Assembly (NCBI GenBank): GCA_905221615.1
Contig: CAJNDT010003835.1
Location: forward strand, 267,501 to 331,500
DNA length: 64,000 nt
Source of the DNA: Symbiodinium sp. CCMP2592
Lineage: Eukaryota; Sar; Dinophyceae; Suessiales; Symbiodiniaceae
Direction of reading: 5' to 3'
Shown one piece after another: positions 53,190-63,624 of the stretch (within the stretch, counting starts at the first letter, position 1; every line of letters begins with the position of its first letter). The notes beneath the pieces were generated by a model. That model was given only the letters and a program-made list of their open reading frames with translations. It was not told the origin of the DNA and ran no database searches. The translations under genes and the position numbers were made by a program.

Positions 53190-53930
53190 TGCAATCCACC
53201 GTCCAAGCAGTCTGGAGGTCTCCAGCCGTGGTATCTTGCCTTGGCTGGAATATCTAGCAACAGCTTGTGGTCACACAGCTCGCCTGCCTGTGGTCTGAAG
53301 TTGAGGCAAGTCGCAATTTGCAGTACCAATTCGGGAAAGGTTGGTTCCTGGACAATTGCGGCCATACCTCGTTCACACGCAGCAGGCATGTGTAGCCCTG
53401 AGTGAAGTCGGCTGCACTGGGAACCTGGGCTCATCGGTTTGGCCAGGAAACAAGACGGCAAGGTGCAGAAACAAAAATATGAGCAGGAGTCGAGATGCTA
53501 TGTGGACCTGCAATATACCCTGCTGGGTTCGCAGATACTTGACGATGTAGTCCGTGTGAGGGCCGGCAGGTAGGGACGAGGCAGGGCTTTCAGAAGTGGG
53601 CGTGCTGTCGGAGGCTGCGTCGTTTGGCTTCTGCGGCTTGGCTGGTCGCAGGGGGACTTGCAGAATAGCCGCGTCCATTCTGAAGTCGTCGAGGAGAGCC
53701 TTGGTTGGTTGGAGTTACGCAGTTCGCAGACTGATGTTGAGTCCACACCAAAAAAAGCGTGCATGGCACGCCTCCAAGCAACCTCCCAGGTTGCTCTTGA
53801 CACAGAACCGACCCTCGCAGAGATCGGCTCTCTTCTGTCGATCTTGTCATCCACAAGATCGAGAAACGCGAAGAACTTCTCGATCAGGTTGGTCCTTTCT
53901 TCCTTGTCCTCTGTCCTTAGGTAACCGAAG
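53190..53930 (-). CDS. Exon group of minus-strand block
   Basis: About 53930-53745 reads EDKEERTNLIEKFFAFLDLV then DDKIDRREPISARVGSVSRA and WRRAMHAFFGV. About 53699-53520 reads ALLDDFRMDAAILQVPLRPA then KPQKPNDAASDSTPTSESPA and HTDYIVKYLRTQQG, where the DAAIL codons overlap a diverged copy of the right-side palindromic motif. About 53385-53190 reads RGMAAIVQEPTFPELVLQIA then TCLNFRPQAGELCDHKLLLD. Confidence 0.5.
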
Positions 53931-54425
53931 CAGAACGTTGCATGAACGAAGCAGAACCTTAGGACGAAGCAGAACGTTGGGGGCTTTTTAAAAGTGCCGA
54001 GGGTCCTTCTGATCTCCAGCAGCTTGGTGGACAGCCATTTGTCCATGGCTCCGCGTGACTTCCTGCGACAGTGGTTCTGCTTGGCCCGTTTCCCTAAGAC
54101 AACGGTTCTGCTTGGTGTGTTTCAGAAAAAAAATGGCACGGTGGCGGGCACGTGCACAAACTTTTATGTTGAAGCAGAACGTTGAGGCAGAACGCACTAT
54201 TTCTGCATTTCCTTGAAACACTCAATAATTTGGTTTCTAAGAGATTTTGCGTTTCATGGTTCTGCTTCAGCGTTCGTGTTTTGGCACGGTGGCGGACACG
54301 TGCGAAAACTTTTTTGCTCAAGCAGAACGTTGAGGCAGAACGCTCGGCGAAGCAGAACGCTCCCGCGCTTTCGGAGCCGAAGCAGAACGCTGCCTATCGC
54401 AAGCAGAACGTTGGAACCCTCGGAA
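53925..54425. repeat. Cluster of AAGCAGAAC / GTTCTGCTT motifs
   Basis: Around a dozen copies of (CG)AAGCAGAACGYT or its reverse complement in 500 bases. Two longer related units (about 54095-54195 and 54253-54343) each have GTTCTGCTT, then TGGCACGGTGGCGGRCACGT, then AAGCAGAACGTTGAGGCAGA, i.e. an inverted motif around a conserved core. Confidence 0.8.
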
Positions 54426-55720
54426 ATGTCGCGGGCCAAGCCCTCGCCTTCTATCTGTACTACAAGGCAGGAACCCGGGATGGGCCTCGGGGCACGGGCT
54501 CCTGTGGCGACCTTCTGACTGTTCTAGAAGCCAGGAACCGTGCACGGGCGGTTTGTGTGAGGTCGGACATTTTGGGGTTCAGGAAGCAGGTCCCCCCGCG
54601 GCCGGCCTCTGCTCTGGGAGTCTTCGGAAAAGGAGCTCTCCTGTGGGCCAAGATTTACACATGAACACAGCAAACACCGATATTACGCCACGTCTTGCCT
54701 CGGGGCTTCAGGCCAGCGGAAGCGCTTCCGTGAGGATTGTTTAATTTATTTACTTTGGGAGCACTGGAGCGGAGGCTCATTTGCCTGCTGGGATTTCGAT
54801 ACGGGTACTCTCTGTTCTCTTGTTCTGGAGTCTGGATCCATGCAGTGGATGCTGAAAAAGACCAGGCCTGGCCTGCGACGGAAGTGATTAAAGTTTTATC
54901 AAAGGCTTGGGCGAGGTATACCATTATTGAACCGTGAAGAAGAAACTACCTGTGAGCACCAGGCGGCCCGGCAGCAGGATAGCGAATCTGATGGAAAGAA
55001 ACAGCACATCGGATGGCCACGCATCACACACTGTTGGATCAACTGACAGCAAGTGCTTTTTGGAGGCCCGTCCGGACGCCCTGTCCAGCAGGTCACAGGT
55101 AGCCCCAAAAGCTCGACGCCACAATTTAATTGGCCACCACTGGGCCACCACCCAGCAGTAGCAGCAGTCCTCAGATCGGCTGTTTACAGTGAGGTCAATG
55201 GTGTCCTGTGGGTGCTTTGGTGAAGGGGTTTCGCTCTGCCTGATTATCCGTGACGGGGCAAGAAATCCTTCAACTCAACTCCAAAGCTCAGTTAACCGGG
55301 GCCTATAGTTACCGTCCTTTCAGGGTGTCGGGCAGGGAGCAATAATGCCTACTCAACCACCCCACCCCCCCAAAAAAAAGTGTCCAAGGCCGCCGTTTCA
55401 TTTTCAAGGTGTCGGGGCTTGTCCTGGGGAGATTATCTGGGCTGCTTCAGTGCGGGGCCCCACTCAAATTGCCTAGCTTGGGGTGGCCTTTTGCCAACTT
55501 CGGTTTGCCAGCAGTGCCACCTGTCTATCCTATATACTTATTAATGAATGTTTGGGGTTGTTACTTGGGAAAGCAGATCAGTCCGTTCAGGGAAGTTTAG
55601 GATTTGGGATTGCGGCGAAGCACTCAGTCAGTTTGCGGTTTGCTACCCAGTTCGGCCAATGACTGACCCGCTCAATCTGATAAGGGTTTGGGGTTTTGGC
55701 CAAGCAGGCATTCCAAGTAA
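54426..55720. other. No secure gene
   Basis: Open frames on both strands (54182-54664 plus; 54899-55151 minus) show no clear preference. Probably intron of the minus-strand block. Confidence 0.35.
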
Positions 55721-55723
55721 AAG

Positions 55724-56077
55724 TTGTGCTACGGGGGCCATATCAACCTTGTGAAGCTGAACCAGAAACACACTTTCATGCTCGCCGTCACGAACTATGG
55801 TGCAGGCAAACGAAAACAACATCTGCGTTACGAAATTTACGGGAATTGGTCTTATATTTCTGCGGTTTACAATACAATTACCATGGGTCTTCTAATTGCC
55901 ACTTTGGGGGCGGGATCGGTAAAAATTTCGGACCTTTGCAACCCAAACGAGAAAGTGTCTATTGGGTTGAAAAACAAGCCTGGTTGCAGGACTAGGAACA
56001 ATTGTCTTTGCACCCCCCACCACAGAACAGCTTCGTTTGGATTCGAAAATATTGGAAATGTATCTTTGGAGACCTGA
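55724..56077 (+). CDS. Possible plus-strand ORF, AT-leaning codons (117 aa)
   Basis: It reads KLNQKHTFMLAVTNYGAGKR, then LRYEIYGNWSYISAVYNTIT and MGLLIATLGAGSVKISDLCN. The composition is protein-like and a hydrophobic stretch is present. It is opposite in strand to all neighbours and its codons are more AT-ending. It may be an intronic nested gene, an insertion, or chance. No family recognised. Confidence 0.25.
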   Translation: MCYGGHINLVKLNQKHTFMLAVTNYGAGKRKQHLRYEIYGNWSYISAVYNTITMGLLIATLGAGSVKISDLCNPNEKVSIGLKNKPGCRTRNNCLCTPHHRTASFGFENIGNVSLET

Positions 56078-56207
56078 GCCCCGGGGGTTTCTGTAATGAT
56101 TCCGAAGGGTCTTATGGGGTTGATGATTACGATCTGGGAGAGGTACGAGTAAGGAGATCGGAAACAACAAATGCAACAAGCCCACACTGCCGACACTTAT
56201 GAGGGTT

Positions 56208-56255
56208 GACGGTTTAGGGTTTAGGGTTTCAGTCTGGGTCTGAGATTTAGGGTTT
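56208..56255 (+). repeat. Lone TTTAGGG cluster in right compartment
   Basis: Short TTTAGGG run, an exception to the near absence of the motif right of 43.6 kb. Confidence 0.75.
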
Positions 56256-56639
56256 GGGGGGCTGCCGAAGCAGCAAAAAACATATTCCGAAAAGGCCCGC
56301 AACCCTGCAAATTCGTGACCTTCCAGGCCTTTCGTGATAACGAACCCCGCTTCTTCGTGAATTCTGTATTGCCCACAAACCAACAGTGCAGCGACATCTG
56401 TGCTCAAGAACTAATTTGTCTCTATACTCTGAAACGAAGGCCGAATTCTGCTGCCCGGCTGCGAAAAGCGGAGAGTGACCTCCTGCGTCGCGAGGCTGCT
56501 CGTTCAGTCAAAAGGCAACTCCACAGCCTAGGTAGATTCCCCCAAACGGACGCAGCCATGGCCCAGCGGGCACAACATTCGAAAACAAACTGATTCCTTT
56601 TAAATAAGGTGCGAAGATCGGCGTCAGTCGCCCATCTCC

Positions 56640-56970
56640 TCTTTCTTGGCCTGCACAGGCTGCAAAAGGCCAGGAATGCGCGGAATTGCGGAATAGCCGC
56701 GTCTGGCCTTGAGTAGCTGGGGCCAGCGCTTCAAGATCTTCTTTCCTCGGAGCGTCAGTTTGCTCGCTGCATCCTTGGATTCTTCGCCAAGGATGCCAGG
56801 AAGTTCACCTCATGCAGTTACATTCACGCTAGCGGAGCAGCCCACGATGCCTGTATATACACATGCAAGTGCGAAAGATGCCTTCAACATCCAGGAGGAC
56901 GTCAAAGGCGTCCGCGAGGCTATAAATCTGCTCTCCATCCAGGATAGCAATGACATGGGGCACATCAGAC
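56640..56970 (-). CDS. Two exons of minus-strand block with motif-derived codons
   Basis: About 56968-56875 reads PHVIAILDGEQIYSLADAFD then VLLDVEG. About 56803-56635 reads PGILGEESKDAASKLTLRGK, then KILKRWPQLLKARRGYSAIP and RIPGLLQ, ending near KKEEMGD-stop. ARRGYSAIP is encoded by GACGCGGCTATTCCGCAA, a diverged copy of the right-side palindrome lying in the exon. Confidence 0.5.
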
Positions 56971-57016
56971 CTCGGCGAAGGAATCAGGTCACAGAATACG
57001 GAACAGCAGTTCTGAA

Positions 57017-57540
57017 TTATTTCACGCAGGCAAGCTGCGATCCAAAGTCGCCTGTCAGAGTCTCCAGAAGATCGCCGCTGAGCTTCTTGAGCTTGTTGCC
57101 AAGGTCACGAGGCAGGGAATCCAGGCCACACGACTGGGGAGTTTCTGCCGGCCTTGCTTCCTTCGCTTCATCCTCGAGTGCCAGCGGCGGCTTATCCTCG
57201 ATGGCCTTCAGCTGCTTTCTGGGCTTGTCTTTCAGGGCATACGGGCCATTGAAGACATCGTCATCCTCGCTGCCCGGCTCCTCAACCTCCTCCTCCTGAT
57301 CATCGTCGTCTTCGCCGTCCTCCTCGGGGTCCTCCGATGCATCTGGCTCTGGCTCCGAAAATTTCAGCCGCTTCGGCGTAACCTTTGGTGTAGGCACGGT
57401 CTCTTCTGCACATCGCCTTTTCTTCTTCCTGGAAAGGGGCTTTGACTTTGGCCTCTCTGCCCCGCGACGGGGAGAGAGGGCCTCCTCCTCGCTCTCACGG
57501 TGCAGCTTGGCCACGTCGTCGGTGGCCTCCTGATACAGGA
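57017..57540 (-). CDS. Acidic exon of minus-strand block
   Basis: After a probable GGAG|G acceptor near 57522 it reads ATDDVAKLHRESEEEALSPR, a basic KKKRRCAEETVPTPKV patch, a 30-residue Asp/Glu tract (EEDGEDDDDQEEEVEEPGSE) and SLPRDLGNKLKKLSGDLLET. Basic patch plus acidic tract resembles nuclear or chromatin-associated linkers, by composition only. Confidence 0.6.
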
Positions 57541-57860
57541 CACTACCAGTACTGTGAAGGAGCAACAGTAGCGAAGGTGCACATGCTCCATATCGTAGTA
57601 TGCAAGACCGAGTATGCATATTTTCAAAGTCGAAGCTGCAAGACTCAGAAGGCTACGGAGCAACTCCTGTAGTTATCTACAGCACATGGCGTTCGCCGCT
57701 GCCTTTCCGGGCAGCAAAGGTGAAAAGAAAAGTCACAGGCCCTCCTCACTTGTGCCTTTGACCGCCGCGTTGACGCTTGAGTCCCCCATTCTTGTCCGCT
57801 TCCTTTTGCCGATTGCTGCGATCGTCATTCGGTGGGTGCCTCGAATCGAAACAAACTCAA

Positions 57861-58652
57861 TCACAGCAAGACAAGCACCAAAAGAGGGGAGCGATAAAAT
57901 GCAAACTTCGCTTGTGACAATGCAGCGAGGAACCCATTCGGCTCCGGCGGCTTCATGCTGCTCTGGGGCGCGTCCTTGTCATCGTCTGCGTCAGTAGTCT
58001 CCTCCTCAAACGCAGGCTCCTGGTCGTCCTTTGCCGGCAGCTTTGCCGGGGCCTCCGGGGCTTTTCTTTTAAAGCCAGGCTTGTTGATCACTCGAGCATA
58101 CACCTCGACCATCTGGTTGTCCACATACTCGAAAGTCATGATCTTGCACAGCGAGAGCACGGATCTCTCTGGCTTCGGCTTGTCCTCCACCTTAGTTTTC
58201 GCATCAGCTTTGGTCCAAGGTTTTCCACCCGTTACATCCATGATGTCAGACTCTCGGACCATGCTGCCGGAAGCCGGCCCCTTCGCGGACCCCACGCCAG
58301 GCATCCGGCTCGGACCGGGGCCGTTGGCAGCAGGAGCCTGTTGCTTTTCTGCACGAGGAGCCTTTTGCTTGTCTGCAGCAACAGCTTGGCTCTCCGGCTG
58401 CGGCTGCTGCACGCCCTGCCCAGATGCCTCCATTTCTTTCTTCAGCTGCACTGCAATCATCTGGGCAATATTTGGCGGCAACACAGCCTGAGCCTCAAAC
58501 TGAGGCTTGGGTCGAGCTGCCTCGGACAAAAGCTGCTGCAGGATCGGGTTGCTGAGCTGTAGTGGAGCTGTGGTCGAAGCTGCGGGGGCATTCGCCTGCA
58601 TCTGAGCCAAGGCCGTCAGAATCTGCTCCATGCCGAGAGACATGGGAGGCAC
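57861..58652 (-). CDS. Gln/Ala/Pro-rich exon of minus-strand block
   Basis: It reads GMEQILTALAQMQANAPAAS, then NPILQQLLSEAARPKPQFEA and PPNIAQMIAVQLKKEMEASG, a Gln/Pro linker, KPERSVLSLCKIMTFEYVDN then QMVEVYARVINKPGFKRKAP, and an acidic end (EEETTDADDDKDAPQ). The exon probably ends near 57935, since the remaining frame is of different character. No recognised domain. Confidence 0.6.
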   Translation of the reverse strand: MPPMSLGMEQILTALAQMQANAPAASTTAPLQLSNPILQQLLSEAARPKPQFEAQAVLPPNIAQMIAVQLKKEMEASGQGVQQPQPESQAVAADKQKAPRAEKQQAPAANGPGPSRMPGVGSAKGPASGSMVRESDIMDVTGGKPWTKADAKTKVEDKPKPERSVLSLCKIMTFEYVDNQMVEVYARVINKPGFKRKAPEAPAKLPAKDDQEPAFEEETTDADDDKDAPQSSMKPPEPNGFLAALSQAKFAFYRSPLLVLVLL

Positions 58653-58867
58653 GGCTCCCGTTGACGCCTATAGCCTGAAGCTTTGAGCCACAACGTTACA
58701 TGACCGAAACAGGTTGCTCAAGCTGCAGCACGATCTCTTGTCTTTGCAGGCAACCGGTTAAAGCAAGCATACTGGATCTGGAAACTTGAAAAGCTTCGCT
58801 CGTCAGGCGTGCAAGCTGCAAAATCTTCTCTTTTGGCACTCCAAGGAAGCTGTGAATCTACCAGAGT

Positions 58868-59194
58868 CTACCGCCAGCCCTTTCCGCCGGGGTTGTGCTT
58901 GCCCTGGGGACCCTTTTGTCTTTTGTAATCGTGGTGCCACCATGATTCCCGGGCCTGGAGACGATCTTCCTTGTCCTTGAGGCGCTCTTCCTTGGCCTTC
59001 AGGTTGTAGTGCCAGTCATCTAGCTGCTTCTGCGTGGCCGCCGCCTTCTCCTCCCGACGGGCCACATCGGCTTCCCTGGCATCCAGGGAAAGCTCCTTCT
59101 CCGACTTCTTCCTGTCCAAGTAACCGCCCAAACGATCACACATCTTGTCGAGCACATTGCGGGGGATGTCGAAGTCTCTGGCTTTGGACGACAT
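58868..59194 (-). CDS. Coiled-coil protein or exon (108 aa)
   Basis: The ATG at 59194 gives MSSKARDFDIPRNVLDKMCD, then RLGGYLDRKKSEKELSLDAR and a long charged coiled coil (REEKAAATQKQLDDWHYNLK, AKEERLKDKEDRLQARE), ending in KHNPGGKGWR and a stop. It could be a complete small protein or an exon of the long gene. Heptad spacing is clear in residues 35-90. Confidence 0.6.
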   Translation of the reverse strand: MSSKARDFDIPRNVLDKMCDRLGGYLDRKKSEKELSLDAREADVARREEKAAATQKQLDDWHYNLKAKEERLKDKEDRLQARESWWHHDYKRQKGPQGKHNPGGKGWR

Positions 59195-59454
59195 GGTGCA
59201 CAGTGCACACGAACGCACCTGTGGTGCAACGGAAAAGGGAGCTGCGAGACAGAAGGCTGCGGCAAGAACGCTCCGCAAATTCAAAATTGCTGAGTGGACA
59301 GGTGCTGGCACTCCATGCCTTAAGTAACCCCCATCGTGCACAAGCAGCAGAAGTCTCCTGGACCATCGCTCGGAGCAGATCCTTGATCTCAGCTGCAAAG
59401 TCTGCAGCTTTCCTCCCAGACTTCCTGCATGCAAGAATCAAGAGGAGCTTCTGA

Positions 59455-60016
59455 TTCTAATAACCTTCAACAGAACGTCCTGTGATTCGGTCCTGTCTGC
59501 AGTCTTCTTCAGAGAGCGAAGCAGCGGCGTGACTTCGTGCAACTTTGACGCGTTGGTGATGTTGATTTGGGCAGGATTCTTCCCGCAAACTGAGCTGCTG
59601 CAGAATCTCACAAGCGACCGCAGATATGCAACGGTGCCGGCACGGCCTAGTCTGACCGAGGTCTATTTTGGGACAAGCGACCGAGGGTGCATAGCTTGGC
59701 CATCCGCCTTTTCCAAGTCACGCCTGCCGCCATTGCCTTCAATCAAAACGAGCAAGGAGGAGAGCAACAGAACACACAGATGGATACCGACAAACCAATC
59801 AACCAGCCTGGTTGAGAGCTTGATTCTGATTGCCCTTGTCCTTCATTCTTCTCAACCCCTTGGCCTTGTTGACCAGAAGTGCTTCCTTAGGCGCAGAACA
59901 CGTACGGTAGCAATCTTATGAAGCAAAACAATCGCAATTATTCAAGCCTACAGTTAAAGAAAGCCAGTGGCCAGCAGATCCTGGTCATCTGGAACTTACT
60001 ACATGTACTTGCGAAG
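59455..60016. other. No secure gene
   Basis: Plus-strand frames (59529-59921) lack recognisable pattern and oppose the local coding strand. Confidence 0.35.
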
Positions 60017-60410
60017 CTAGCAGCTAGCAGGAAGGGGCGACAGGATGGTAAGCAGATGCAGGCAAGGTGCGGTTTCGCCTCCGACCGACATAAGTTCCGC
60101 AGCGGGCAGTTGGTTGGTGACGTTACACAAGCAGACGGCCACTTGTCTGGCACTGAGGTCTTCAAGCCTCACTTGCTTGGGAGACCTGCTGATGTCCTTC
60201 TGCGGCAATCCAAATATCGATGTGATGTCTTCCCAGTCCTCCTGCTCCTCCGAGTCTGTGTCGGGAACTTCGCTGCTCGAGCCTTGCTTGCTCAGTGACA
60301 AAAAATGAAACTATGAAAGCCCGGAAACCTTTGGGGCGGCGGCTTTTCTTGCCCTTCTTCTTGTCCTTCTTCTTTTCCTTCTTCTTCTGGGAGGTCTGCT
60401 CCTCTGCCAT
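60017..60410 (-). CDS. N-terminal exons, lysine-rich start (minus)
   Basis: Exon A, 60410-60329, encodes MAEEQTSQKKKEKKKDKKKG then KKSRRPK. A 46-base GT-AG intron (60328-60283, GTTTCC ... CAAG) follows, with G next as in the other genes. Exon B from 60282 continues SSSEVPDTDSEEQEDWEDIT, SIFGLPQKDISRSPKQVRLE and DLSARQVAVCLCNVTNQLPA. The phase fits (G+GC = Gly). The poly-lysine start suggests nuclear targeting or nucleic-acid contact. This is the most likely 5' end of the large minus-strand block. Confidence 0.6.
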
Positions 60411-60639
60411 ACCTGCAGGCAAGAACTCGAAGCAAAATTTGTTCAAGAAGTGCTCACTGCCTGGCCTGGACCAAGAAACTCTGTCAAACGCTTGTGAGCA
60501 CTTGACATCAGAAAACGGGAAGCTGCATCAGCTTCTTTCTCGGGTTCCGCTTCCAGGGACTTCGTAGAAAGGGTCCTGGCGGACGGGTGCGATGTCTGCA
60601 AGACACCAGGCAGACTAGAAAAGCGAGGCTATATCCACC

Positions 60640-60795
60640 AACAAGTAAACAGTTCATATTCTTGGCAACAAACTTCTCCTGCTCACGGTCTTGCGCATTC
60701 CGATCGCCAAGACAATGCAGGGACGAAGAAGTTCCAAAGGCCCGGGCACGAGGCTCGAGCAGGAGTCGGAGATAAATCGCGACAGGAATCATGTC
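60640..60795 (-). CDS. Possible exon upstream of the block
   Basis: MIPVAIYLRLLLEPRARAFG then TSSSLHCLGDRNAQDREQEK and FVAKNMN on the minus strand. Its frame continues upstream through the 51-base repeat array, whose translation is a 17-residue repeat (CGLAATAAELPRCRLWC). Confidence 0.35.
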
Positions 60796-60808
60796 ATGGA
60801 TCTCCCCT

Positions 60809-60960
60809 GCAGTCGCGGCTAGTCCGCAACACCAAAGCCTGCATCGCGGCAATTCCGCTGCAGTCGCGGCTAGTCCGCAACACCAAAGCCTGCATCGCGG
60901 CAATTCCGCTGCGGTCGCGGCTAGTCCGCAACACCAGGGCCTATATCGTGGCTACACCGC
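60809..60960 (+). repeat. 51-bp tandem array of GCGGCTAGTCCGC motif
   Basis: Three units of 51 bases, each with TCGCGGCTAGTCCGCAACAC and a degenerate half, ATCGCGGCAATTCCGCTGCA. The unit length is a multiple of three, so an open minus-strand frame passes through it. Confidence 0.9.
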
Positions 60961-61940
60961 AACGTCACAAGCCATGACAAAACAGTGGGTAGTAATTCAC
61001 CGGCGGACTAACCGCCAGGTGGGCACATGCCACATTCATCTATTCATGTTTCTGCTATATCGTATACAACACGGAAGGCTGGGGCTTGCTTGCGGCAAGC
61101 AGCACACTCTCAGTGAACCTGCTCTCGCATATTTCTCGAGCGGCTGAACCCCTTCACTCATGTTCGCGGATGCCAGCACCAGACTCCGTGGATGCTGACA
61201 GAATCAGAAGGCGACAGCCCAAAATCCGAAGGTCCAGAAAACTCGCTTGCCGTAGACTTGTCCTCAATGCAAACGCCATGCTTCAACCAATCCTAGAGGA
61301 CATGAGACTCTGTGCTCGCGGTGATTTTACCCAGAGCGACCCCTGAAACAACAAGATAGGCCAGGTCTCCGAGAGCCGCTGGCCTGCGGTGGCTTGTATC
61401 CTGCTGCATGCGTCGACAAACACAGATGCTGGTACTGGTACGTCACATGGTACTAGACTAGAAGCGAACTCGTGTCTGCGTTAATGAGTTTGATTGAGCA
61501 CACGGGTGCTTCAACAAGCCGGAAACAAACCTTCGCTCAATCAGGAGTACCAACTCTAGAACTTCACAGACAGTCCTCGAGGCCCATGAGAGGGGTCTCC
61601 ATCAATCCTCATCCGAGTGGATTGCTTCTTCCTTACGAAGTGTCGTGAAAAAACGACACTGTAAACCACCAGGTCACAAATCACACGAGTCAAGTAGCAA
61701 ACCTCCAGCCAGATCAGAACGGAGCATCAGCGGACTTGTTATCAGACAAGACGCCAATATCTCCCAATCCCGGTCAAAGCCAGGGGCTGCATCGTCGTCG
61801 ATGTAGTCCTGCTTCGCTGAATATCAACTCTCCACGCCCGAATTCGAAGGAACTGAAATGAAAACTCCGCTCAGACGTCTTGCATATGCAAGGCCTGCTG
61901 AGGAGGCTGCGGCGGCATCAACTGGCTTACCTGAAACAAG
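60961..61940. other. No secure gene
   Basis: No consistent coding on either strand. CGACACT words at about 61643-61663 form a small inverted repeat (AGTGTCGTGAAAAAACGACACT around 61639). Confidence 0.35.
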
Positions 61941-61989
61941 GATCTGCGTGTCAGTACCCCGTATGTGTGTGAATCGCTTGGGCGTCCAG

Positions 61990-63190
61990 CATCAGACTAT
62001 TATCAGACTTGAGTGTGACGTGGAGGAACACACAAACCGCGAACTTCGGCTTTATTATCACTTGTGCCGCAACAATCCGTATTCGCCAGATATCATGAAG
62101 AATACACTGACACGCAAGCGCAAAAGCAAATGCACATCTGGCCTGGAGGGCCTGCAGATGCAGAAGGGCCAAGTTCCATGGCCGGGCATCGTACACCCTC
62201 GCCTGCCGGATGTCCAGCATTTTCTGGCCATCCTTATCCTTGGACGGGGAAGCAAAAACAACCCAAAGCAGGAAACCATCTGGATAAACCTTGAGGATGG
62301 GTGTCTAAGTCTAGATTGGGTGTGAGACAAGCGACCAGCGAAGTCAACAGTCCCACCAATGTCCGAATCAAAACCGGCGCGAGTTCCAGCAAATCATTGG
62401 GATTGTTGTGGTTTCGCCACTCTAGCAGCGTGCCAACCTTCGGTGATTTCGGGAAGCGCAAACGGCAGAAGAACGAATATACAGCAGCCATGCATCATGG
62501 CAGCCAGGTGACAGCGCATCCGAAAGTCTTTGTGTAGCCCTGGCACGCCCTCACGTCGCCTCTTAAAGAGGCTGCTCTCACCGTGGTCGCACGGTTCAGA
62601 AACCTTAGCTTGTCCGCAGTGTTTTCAACTTGAAACACTCATCCATGCGAGCTGCCCACACTTCAGACGGTCAGCCGGGTGGCAGATTGCGCATGTCAAA
62701 ATGCTTGGAAACTGCAGCCAGGGCCCTCATGAGATACAAGTGGGTACCGACCAAGGACGTCGGCATCCTGGGATACATGAGTGAAAATGATGAATGGAAT
62801 GTTTTATCATCCTCTCCCTTGCCATTAACATTGCCCTCCTATCTGTGGCTTACGTTGCAGCCTGGCAGCATCAGGCTGTGGGCAAAGGACCCCATGAACA
62901 GGCAGGTCTTCTCGCTGCCGGTTGCATCGACGGACGCCTCAGAGAGAAGAGTGGAGGTCACATATGGAGAAATGTTTCGGTGCACCTCTATTCTTCGAGA
63001 CAAGTCGAGGCACCAAAATCGGACCCTCCTGAAACAGCCCGCTGCTGCGGGGCTGCTCCGTGACGCTGAACACGCCTATGTTCCAACATAGTTGCATCAT
63101 GTGTGACTCCAGCTCCTCAGTTTGCGGCCACAACTGGCTACCCGATTGAAACCATTGGCCTAGCCGGAACACATCCTGCCCAAGCTTCAA
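61990..63190 (-). CDS. Exon group of an upstream minus-strand gene
   Basis: Right to left: EELESHMMQLCWNIGVFSVT, TEQPRSSGLFQEGPILVPRL and SKNRGAPKHFSICDLHSSL (63125-62945); ASVDATGSEKTCLFMGSFAH then SLMLPGCN with a GTAAGC donor (to about 62862); YPRMPTSLVGTHLYLMRALA then AVSKHFDMRNLPPG (62780-62675); FPKSPKVGTLLEWRNHNNPN then DLLELAPVLIRTLVGLLTS (about 62455-62335); ASPSKDKDGQKMLDIRQARV then YDARPWNLALLHLQ (about 62255-62150). Same style as the block below. Family not recognised. Confidence 0.5.
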
Positions 63191-63279
63191 CGAGGCCCTG
63201 GAGTCGTCTGTCTGCTGGCCGCCCAGCGATCATGTTCCTCAGATACTGATGGTTTGTGGTTACAATATATACAAATGAA

Positions 63280-63365
63280 TAAACATATATATATATATAT
63301 ATATACACACACCTGCACATATATACAATAATATCTATATATGCATGTATATATATATATATACA
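63280..63365. repeat. (TA)n tract
   Basis: Imperfect TA/CATA repeat. Frames through it are spurious. Confidence 0.9.
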
Positions 63366-63624
63366 CATATTATGAACTCAACGTGTCACTGACTCCTCAA
63401 TGCCCAGATTCTCCCTGCTTGGGACCTTCTCAGGACATGACCATCGAAGTCCTCCCATACGGACTCGGAGCAAGAGGCTCAAGCCTAGGCTGTGACATGT
63501 GAAGCACATTTCAGTCATATCGGGGATGCTACTATCCTGCCAAGTGGTCTGTGCAGGACATGAGATGCGGATAACTCAGACAAACATATGCCAATCTCTT
63601 TCAGCCGCGAGCTTTCCTCGCAGA

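Noticed and set aside
54182-54664. 160-codon plus-strand frame
   Set aside because: Its first half translates the AAGCAGAAC motif cluster (repeated KQN), and the second half has no recognisable pattern.
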